Assembly (NCBI GenBank): GCA_949752735.1
Contig: OX457047.1
Coordinates: forward strand, 4,569,618 to 4,633,617
Length of the DNA: 64,000 nt
Source of the DNA: Lumbricus terrestris
Lineage: Eukaryota; Annelida; Clitellata; Crassiclitellata; Lumbricidae
Reading direction: 5' to 3'
Program-made: the position numbers and the translations under genes
Shown: positions 56,800 through 64,000 of the stretch, one piece after another
Layout: each line of letters begins with the position of its first letter
How positions within the stretch are numbered: the stretch's first letter is position 1
The notes under the pieces: generated by a model
Database searches by the model: none
Seen by the model: the letters and a program-made list of their open reading frames with translations, nothing else
Told to the model about the DNA's origin: nothing

Positions 56800-56995
56800 T
56801 AGTTGCAGTTTAACATCTCTGTGTGGTAACAAACACCATTGGCGACGCCCTCCTCCTCTACCCTGTCGTGGGACTGACACTGGCAGAATGCAACCAGTGG
56901 CGGAGTCGGTGTTGTTTTAGTTTAATGAGTAATATATAAAGGCACTTCAATCATTTTAAAGGGTGTCTAAAGAAAGCTCGTTTATTTATGGCTAC

Positions 56996-57137
56996 CAGTG
57001 GCGGCGCCAGGATTTCAGTTTTTGGGGGGCTAAAGGGGGTAAATCGTCCAAAAATTTTATTTTTACACGGGAAAAAAATGGATGGCCTTTTTTAGGGAGG
57101 GCTTAGCCCCCCTAGCCCCCCCCTAGCGCCGCCACTG
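56996..57137. mobile_element. hAT MITE, 142 bp (copy 2)
   Basis: Duplicate of 45437-45578 with the same ATGGCTAC target duplication. Confidence 0.93.
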
Positions 57138-58078
57138 ATGGCTACAGTTTTTGCCAGTCTTGATGTTTCAGTTTAACGACATTGTGGGATAGCAAAAGTT
57201 TTTAGCGTGGAATCGATCCTGACTTTAAAGGCAGCTTATGACATCAAAGGCCTTTGCCGTCGACAATAATTATTTGCTTGGCGTTTTAAAACTAAAACTA
57301 TTATGCCTAAAATGCTACGGTTGCAGTGTGGAAATTTAAAAAATATTGTCGTCATTTGGGAACGGGCACATCCAACTCTAAACAAATTGAAGCGATTGAA
57401 GTGCAGGTACGAAAGAAGATAGACTACAGCTGATATCCATCAATTGCAGTGTATACATATTTCCGACATGGGCGAGAGAAAAATAGTTTATTTTCTAGAC
57501 GTTTTAACAACACTTCTGAGCAGATTACCTTGACGGTAATAGCTCTATATAAAAATCTAATTATAACTCGTTTGTTAAATAATACACAATGTAGGAAACT
57601 TTGTAATAAATATTGGAAACTAGTGCATGTCTACACGAATATTCGTTTATACACCTCAGAAATATGTTTCAAAGGCTCTATATATAAATACAGGCTTTTA
57701 TGTCTTATAGATTTTTTATACAGTTAGTTCGACGTAATCTTTCCATAAGATCTGAACTGCGTTACCAAGAAATGAAAACACACACTCAAACTCCAACAAC
57801 ACAATGAATAAATGGATCTCCAAATTATTAGACTAGGTGACGCATACGCTACATAAATACATCGATGATGACATTTTCCGAGAATAATTTTTCAGTTTTC
57901 TCTCACGATATTAACTTTGTCACCGCTGATAAAGTCTAGACAGTTCACAATTGTGCACTTTGAAGAGAACAAGACGACCCGCGTACTTATAAAGTCTCCC
58001 TCGATAGAGCAGCAGGTCATCGATACACAAGTAACGCTTTGTTGCATGCTTTCCACATACAAAGTTGCAACACATACA

Positions 58079-58466
58079 TGTAGGCTAGGTCCATGACATA
58101 ATCGATTTCAACATTATCTAGCTCCGAGACATCATTACTATCAACAAACTCTTCATTATCATCATCGCTATCATCACTTTCAATACACTGATATCAATTC
58201 TGTTATCAGTTTATCTCCACTGGCTGCAGATAACCGTCAAAAACTCTTCAACACAAGTAAATCATTAAAAACAATGGCCATTATATGACGTCAGTCACGT
58301 GACCATGCATTCAATAAATTTTGTTTAAAAATGTGGAATTAATCAAAAATCATCTATGAACAGATACACAAAAGTGCATTGCATAATTTCTAAGCAGTAA
58401 AAAAATTCAGGGTAAATACTGACAGTGGGGTGAAAAAAACACCGCAGGATAGCCTCCAAGGGTTAA
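58079..58466. mobile_element. piggyBac-like right part, family C (copy 2)
   Basis: Duplicate of 46520-46907. Confidence 0.55.
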
Positions 58467-58771
58467 TGAGTGTGTGAACCATGATTGTCATTGCTAGGGT
58501 ACCAGAGAGCCTTGACAACATTACGGGTCCATGTCGGGCGCGGTGCAGCCTGCATGGGTGTCGTTCCTAGACTGGTCCAGGGGCTTTCGGAAGGACGAAG
58601 AAACTCTGAAGTCATCGAAGATTATGAAGTAGCAAAATTATAAGATACTTTAAAAAGTCATCAGCCGTCATATTAATCGCTAAATACCAATTGGATCCTT
58701 AATTTTAGGTCTATCTGCTAGGATGTTATGTGTAAGTTTCTCATCAATAAATTGCATTCATCGCTTTCATT

Positions 58772-60388
58772 TTAACCCTCATCCTACCAAGTGGGGTCCG
58801 TTCGGACCCCAAGAACATAAACTGCTGTGCAACTTTTTTTCGATAAATGATTAAGAGTCGGCATTTTATGAATTTGTCTATAGGTCTGTCCTACATGATA
58901 TGCTGTAGCTACTTTTTTGAAAAAAATTATTTTGAATTTTTAATAAATTATTTTCTGTTGGGGTCCGAACGGACCCCAGCGTAAAACAGCTTACGCATGA
59001 GCTTTTTGGCCAATGCAGAGCTGGATTTCTGCAACTCTGCACTGCAAGATTTGAGTTCTAGGACTGTTTTTCAAAGGACAATTCGTCAAGGTAATGTTAT
59101 TTATATACATAACCCAAAAATACATGCATACATACAAACAAACATACACACAAACATATGTACAAACATAAATGCACATTATTCATATATCACAAATGTA
59201 TGTACATAAAAGCAAAAATACATGCATGCATATCTGCATGCTGAATACTAACATATAATATATGTCTGAATATTATTCAGACACGAATACATGCAAAAAT
59301 GCACACACATGCAAGCATACATAAAAGCATACATACATAAATACAAACAAACATACATGCACACATTCATGCACGAATACCTGCATGTTTGACAATTGTT
59401 TGCTCATCATGTATGTATGTATATTGATGTATGCATGAATGTATGTATGTTTGTATGTATGTGTGTGTATGTATGCATGTTTGTATGTATGCATGTATGT
59501 ATGTATGTGCAAACTTGCTTGCATACATACGTACGTATATGCATACATTTGGGTATTCACACATATGCGCATACATATAGACATTCGTGAATACATACTG
59601 CTTACATACATGCATACATGCATACATAATTACATATATGCATGCATAAATACATGCACACATACATGCATACATACATACATACAATACATACATACAT
59701 ACATACAATACATGCATACATACTTCATCATACAAACATGCATAATGTATGTACGTATGTATGTATGTACGTACGTACGTATGTATGTATGTATATATGT
59801 ATGTATCATACATGCATATATGCATACAATGTCATGTATGTATTGTATGTATGGCACATACATACAATACATACAGTACATACATACATACATACATACA
59901 TACATACATACATACATACATACATACATACATACATACATCATACAATACATGCATGTGAATGTATGTTCGTATGTGCATACAATATATACATTATGTA
60001 TGTATGTATGTATGTATGCATTGTATGTATGTATGTATGTATGTATGTATGATACATATACATGCATACATACATACATGCATATATACATACATGCATA
60101 CATACATTCACAGGCACATACATAATATTACATATACATGCATATTATACATACATACACCACTGCATGCATACATACTTACCTACAAACATATATACAT
60201 ACATACATACATACATTTATACAGACATGCATACATACATGCATAGGCTACATATATACATACATATGCAATTATATATGTGTGCTTGTGTGTATATATA
60301 CAAGTATGTATGTATATATGTTTGGGGTCCGTTCGGACCCCAGTTGGTAAACAACGTATGTAAAATGTGTTGGTAGGATGAAGGTTAA
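58772..60388. mobile_element. Complete piggyBac-like element D with CATA interior
   Basis: TTAA at 58772-58775 and 60385-60388. Ends CCCTCATCCTACCAA and (inverted) CCTTCATCCTACCAA. Palindromes are GGGGTCCGTTCGGACCCC on the left and near the right end, and an internal GGGGTCCGAACGGACCCC at 58960. On the right, ACCAAC is repeated between TIR and palindrome, as on the left side of family A. About 1.2 kb of the interior is CATA/TATG repeat. No transposase. Confidence 0.88.
59098..60310. repeat. (CATA)n/(TATG)n tract with strand switches inside element D
   Basis: CATA-type units (59110-59390), TATG (59405-59510), CATA (59520-59740), TATG (59745-59850), CATA (59860-59960), TATG (59990-60050), CATA onward. 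Opposite blocks can pair. All ORFs here are repeat translations. Confidence 0.93.
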
Positions 60389-60547
60389 GGGTGTAGTAAT
60401 TATTAGCCCAAAGTTTAACGTCGTCCTATGAAATCGATGGCCGTTAGTGGAAGCGCAATGCAACTTAAATTGTAATGAAAATCAAATTATAATAGAGCAA
60501 ATGAAGAAACGAGCAAAAGGTGTTTAATTGATGTTTCGCCATTTCAG
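60389..60547. other. Short spacer with a candidate 3' splice site
   Basis: It ends TTTCGCCATTTCAG at 60534-60547, a plausible intron end for the next entry. AAAAGGTGTTTAATTG lies just upstream. Confidence 0.4.
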
Positions 60548-60732
60548 CAATGTTGAATTTCTTAAAAACTAAAATGTGCACATCTGACATTTCAGTCAAT
60601 GACAGGGATGTTGAAGAGAGGGAAAACATGAACTCAGTCAACGCCTTAAGTCTTAGTGCTTTTGGGAAGATTTGTGATGACTGGTTTGAATCAGTTGACA
60701 ATGTTAACCGAATGGATGCAGAGTCTCTTTAA
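60548..60732 (+). CDS. Candidate terminal exon, unknown protein
   Basis: After CATTTCAG an open frame starts with Met at 60550 and runs 60 codons to TAA at 60730. It reads well as protein (DISVNDRDVEERENMNSV, FGKICDDWFESVDN), acidic and with normal codon variety, unlike nearby AT-driven ORFs. I do not recognise it. It could be the last exon of a host gene whose other exons are outside the window, or chance. Confidence 0.3.
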
Positions 60733-60836
60733 ACACACCTTTATCACTTCGACTACAGATGTTATATCACGATTTTTGTCTTTAATTATAATAATTAGAT
60801 CAAATAAACTAAAATTACTAGTTCTTTAGATACCAT

Positions 60837-61125
60837 TTAACCTTTCGGATGTGAGGTGACGATTTGTAACGCCAGAGGTGAGGTGGGGTTTGACAAACCC
60901 CAATACATATTTTTTATTTTCATGCCGCGATATCAAATGGAAAATACTAAGTTGAGTTAAACTATTCTTCTATGATCAATAATCAACTAAACAGACGATT
61001 ACAACGAACAAATATCTGCTTTCAATCTTTATTAGATGGCCAGAAGGTGAACCCATCCAATGTGTACTTAACCCATGCAAGTTTGGATCCTCATGTGCAA
61101 CATTGTCAAATACACGAATAAGCAT

Positions 61126-61130
<5 letters not shown>
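60837..61130. mobile_element. piggyBac-like MITE, family E, left part
   Basis: TTAA at 60837-60840, then CCTTTCGGATGTGAGGTG and GGGGTTTGACAAACCCC. It matches 5347-5630 with few changes and stops at an (AT)n run (61127-61152). Shortly beyond, on the minus strand at about 61155-61225, MDDSSTDDDELAANPL is again acidic and might be a transposase start, but no right end is found. Confidence 0.75.
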
Positions 61131-61152
<22 letters not shown>

Positions 61153-61156
<4 letters not shown>

Positions 61157-61407
61157 GTTCTGGTTGGGTTAACGGGTTTGCGGCCAACTCATCATCGTCA
61201 GTGGACGAATCGTCCATTTGACGAAAAGTCCGCATACGGTTTACGGCCGTCTCCGTGTGGTTTAAATATTAGACAACGAGGGAGAGTATTGACCATGCGG
61301 TGTCATTATGCCGAGGTCGAGAAATACTTCGCGTCTATTGCATGATTTTGAACGTGTTATGTTGACAACGACCTAGAAACTGAAGAGATTATTGATCCAA
61401 TAATTGC
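61153..61407. other. GC-richer unique segment
   Basis: An open stretch (61151-61345, plus) follows the AT run. I find no identity for it on either strand, apart from the acidic minus-strand reading noted for the preceding element. Confidence 0.35.
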
Positions 61408-61711
61408 GGTGTTCAAATTAGGGTATTTCTATAAACATAGAAATGCAATTTTAAGGTGTTTTAGAACGTTGCTTAACACGCAAACACCGAGTGTCACACG
61501 ACATCTGACGACTAACAACATCGTTAGCGGTGATTTTGCCAGACACGAGAAGAGTTGGAAGCGCTAATTCTGGTGAAATAATTTTGTCAGACAATTAATG
61601 TGATTTGAAATCGAAATAAATCTTTTTGATTAGCGTCCAGTTTGCTTATGGGATGCAGCAAATCCTTCAACAATGTAATCTAGACTGACAACAAGATTTC
61701 GGAGTTTATTA
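61408..61711 (+). repeat. Dispersed repeat R3, copy 2
   Basis: Homologous to 33503-33784, with a GAAATCGAAATAAATC insertion near 61608. Confidence 0.75.
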
Positions 61712-62317
61712 ATATGAAGATGAAAATTTATATAAAAAGTTTTTTGACGATTAATTTATAATCAGAATGAAGTGCATCGGTTAATTAGAATTATAACTGA
61801 AAGCCGGACTATGTAAATAAAAATTTTCGATGTGTCGTCATGGATGGAACCATGTTACTATGATATATCTGTAAATATATAGCAATAATGATTGCAACGG
61901 TGAAGATTTGTTCTGTTCTGGAGACCGTGATCAAGAGGTAGGTATTGTGTAATTGTGAATTGATGTCGATTGATGTGGATTTTTGTGCCTTACGTATTTT
62001 TGGTTTTGCGTAATTATATTGGTTACTGACTCATCTGCTCACAACAAAAGCAATTTCTCTTCCAATATTGACGAATATGTTGTATTATAAAACAAATTTT
62101 CTAGATATATGATTTCAATAAATCACAAATATTGCATATTTTCGTGGCAGTTCAATGCACCTTCAATTGTCGCATATCGAAGCTATACACATGAGACACC
62201 AAAACAACAAAAATGAAATCTTTTTATTTTACTTTCTATATCTATAACTTTTTACGTCGTCCTATATGTGACACCGAAGATCATACAATTGAAAGATCAA
62301 ACTTAATTTGCTGTTTA
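61712..62317. other. Intergenic
   Basis: AT-rich, no feature recognised. Confidence 0.4.
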
Positions 62318-62412
62318 CCGACTTTGTGTCATAGCAAAGATGACAAGTGTCGCCCTCCTCCATTGTCTATGCTTGAGACTGGCACAGGCAGAGTACAACC
62401 AGCGGCGGAGTT
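62318..62412 (+). repeat. Dispersed repeat R2
   Basis: CGACTTTGTGTCATAGCAAAG, CGCCCTCCTCCATTGTC, then CTGGCACAGGCAGAGTACAA and CGGCGGAGTT. Confidence 0.7.
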
Positions 62413-62862
62413 GCACATTTGCTAAATAATTATATAATTCATTGAGCAACATTTTTAATGGTCTGGTATGACAACAGTTATTTTTAAAGAGTCATTATAG
62501 TGTGCCATCATGATCATAAAACACAAATTTTAAAACGCTACTTAAAAGCTAATGCTATGCACCAGCTTAGTCACTAGCACTACGTTCAATCATATGGATT
62601 ATGCAGATTATGCAATGGATATCGGGTTGTCAAGGAGACTGAATGTAGCAGTGCGGCATCTTGTGGTAGGCCTACTTTTGAACGTGTGGATGCGAACTTG
62701 TCAAGAGTACATTTAAGTGCACTGACCCAAATTACATTCAATTTGTAGAGAAGATACCGTTTATTTAGATTACATTAAACTATTTTAAAGGTGTTCAATT
62801 TACACTGCAACTGTAGGCTACTATGACGCGCATAAAGGTTACTGATAAAATAATGATACCAT
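62413..62862. other. Intergenic
   Basis: No feature beyond a TTTTAAAGGTGTTCAATT word at about 62783. Confidence 0.4.
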
Positions 62863-63309
62863 TTGACACAAGGGGGCCGTACAACCAACACTTGTTCATT
62901 ATTGTCTTGTCTTGTGTTTAGCCATCCTCGATTCGAGGGTTGGTCGCTTCATGGACATGCTTTCGCCACTTTTTCTGTGACTGTCCATGTTGCTGATTGG
63001 GAAAATAAGGTGGTAGCTTCCCTCGTCCTTCCACCTCGCAGTGGTTGTTCTTTATGTATAATATACACTTTGAACAACCTTTTCATGTGTAAACCGTTAA
63101 TGGCTACTAAAGACCATCTTCCGCCTTACCACGATACAAGACCTGCTGCTGCCCAGGTCTTGGCCGCCCACGTTAGCCAGCTTTTCGGGGTTCCTGCAGA
63201 GCCTTCCCACCTCGCGTGGCGCCCTGGGTGGTACTTCAGCATAACTTTCACCACTGATGGTATAGCCTCTGCAGGCAATCTCTTACTGTTCATTATTAGG
63301 AGCACCTAA
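62863..63309 (+). CDS. 148-codon ORF, unidentified, perhaps repeat-derived
   Basis: Open from 62863 to 63309. The section from about residue 20 (SHPRFEGWSLHGHAFATFSV) to the end has higher GC than its surroundings and a mixed composition (LPPYHDTRPAAAQVLAAHVS, PSHLAWRPGWYFSITFT). I cannot assign a family. No splice signals or promoter are evident. A fragment of an unannotated mobile element is as likely as a gene. Confidence 0.3.
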   Translation: MTQGGRTTNTCSLLSCLVFSHPRFEGWSLHGHAFATFSVTVHVADWENKVVASLVLPPRSGCSLCIIYTLNNLFMCKPLMATKDHLPPYHDTRPAAAQVLAAHVSQLFGVPAEPSHLAWRPGWYFSITFTTDGIASAGNLLLFIIRST

Positions 63310-63389
63310 ACAATGTAAACATGCCGTTGTTTATATTTCTGTGGAATTACTTCGAATCCAATATGTGATATGCCCAAAAAATTTGATCA

Positions 63390-63520
63390 CGGCAACTGCC
63401 TCTGTTGTCATAAGCTGCCGTTAGACTACAGATTCCTCCTCGTCCAATTGCGAGCGCCTCTGAGTAGTTTCCTTGAAGAGGCGCTATATAAATACTCGAG
63501 TGAATGAATGAATGAATTGC
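63390..63520 (+). mobile_element. L2-like 3' tail
   Basis: GGCAACTGCCTCTGTTGTCATA, then GCGAGCGCCTCTGAGTAG..CCTTGAAGAGGCGCTATATAAATAC and a (TGAA)n tail. Confidence 0.8.
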
Positions 63521-63554
63521 ATGTAGGACTAAAGCTCTAACACGATGGTTCAAT

Positions 63555-63592
63555 ACGTGGGGCGCGATGGTGTAGTGCTGGCGTCGTTCTTA
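63555..63592 (+). mobile_element. SINE head fragment
   Basis: GGGGCGCGATGGTGTAGTGC, then TGGCGTCGTT: the A-box end of the tRNA-derived SINE, cut off before the B box. Confidence 0.65.
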
Positions 63593-64000
63593 TCGTTGGT
63601 AAAATTTATTGCAATAGCATCGTATACATAGGCATGTGTTTGGACACCTTCAAATACGCAACTTGCAGTGTTTTATAGTCAAAATTTCGTTTAACGTAAT
63701 AATCTCATTCTCTGTACAGTCTGTTGTAGTCGGGATGTTAACGAAAAAATTGTGCATTTTAGTGCTACAAACAAAAGAAACATATTTCTGAGTTCAGGAA
63801 GAAATTCTAAGATGTAATGCCAGTTGAGAAATGGAAAAACTTTTTCCAGTTTTTTCCTTTGGATTTTTCCACGAGCTTTAAATAAAAATGTTGAAATAGC
63901 TCATAACAAGTTGACATTTTCAGGATAGGTGTAGGAATATTTGTAGAATGAGATGCGAAAAGTGTCAAACAATTCTTTAAGAGTTCTTTCCAACATCAAA
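63593..64000. other. Intergenic
   Basis: AT-rich sequence to the window end. GGACACCTTCAAAT at 63642 is another AGGTGTCTAA-type word. Confidence 0.4.

Larger units (their letters stand above)
47372..58930 (+). repeat. Tandem segmental duplication, copy 2 (11,559 bp)
   Basis: Same order and sequence as copy 1. All ORF translations I compared are the same outside the CATA array. Copy 2 continues seamlessly into the rest of element D, so its right edge looks like the ancestral sequence. Confidence 0.97.

Noticed and set aside
35809..58930. Treating the duplication as two allelic haplotypes joined in assembly
   Set aside because: Not excluded, but two haplotypes of an outbred invertebrate would normally show many substitutions over 11.5 kb, and I see none outside the microsatellite. 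Kept as a question in the findings instead.

Overview
This window looks like non-genic, transposon-dense DNA from a eukaryote, most likely a marine invertebrate animal; I cannot name the species. It is AT-rich, has long tetranucleotide and AT microsatellites, and carries tRNA-derived SINEs, L2/CR1-like, RTE-like and I/Jockey-like LINE pieces, an LTR retrotransposon, and hAT, Tc1/mariner and piggyBac-type DNA elements. There are no operons, ribosome-binding sites or other prokaryotic signs. I see no convincing complete host gene, only two weak candidate exons (about 14.8-15.0 kb and 60.55-60.73 kb).

Layout. 0-7.5 kb: microsatellites, a SINE, L2 3' ends, one complete piggyBac-like MITE (5347-5987) and a half of another. 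7.5-14.3 kb: nested hAT elements. A SINE is split by a 3.1-kb hAT with an exact 8-bp target duplication, and that hAT holds a smaller hAT and a 120-bp minisatellite; two hAT-Charlie-like elements follow. 14.3-23.3 kb: a candidate exon, small MITEs, a reversed SINE, a dead Tc1/mariner transposase split by an RTE-like LINE fragment with a 14-bp target duplication, and a Tc1-type fold-back element. 23.29-28.09 kb: a young LTR element whose two 543-bp LTRs differ at about two positions; its only long ORF (820 codons) has no gag, protease, RT, RNase H or integrase motif that I can find. 28.1-35.8 kb: MITEs, another complete piggyBac-like element and an L2/CR1 endonuclease fragment.

35,809-58,930 is a direct tandem duplication of an 11.56-kb unit. 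The copies look identical except in a CATA array. Each holds two complete piggyBac-like elements, one piggyBac end, a large inverted repeat, L2 ends, a hAT inserted in a (TAG)n tract, and the start of a third piggyBac-like element (D). The duplication breakpoint lies inside D, and D is complete only after copy 2 (58,772-60,388). 60.4-64 kb: a candidate terminal exon, a truncated piggyBac-like element, dispersed repeats and one unrecognised ORF.

The most notable signal is a set of about seven TTAA-flanked piggyBac-type families. In each, a 10-16 bp terminal repeat starting CCCT or CCTT is followed by a family-specific GC-rich palindrome. Two families keep what looks like the acidic start of a transposase. 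The other two main points are the unrecognised LTR-element ORF and the near-perfect 11.56-kb duplication, which could be real and very recent or an assembly artefact.
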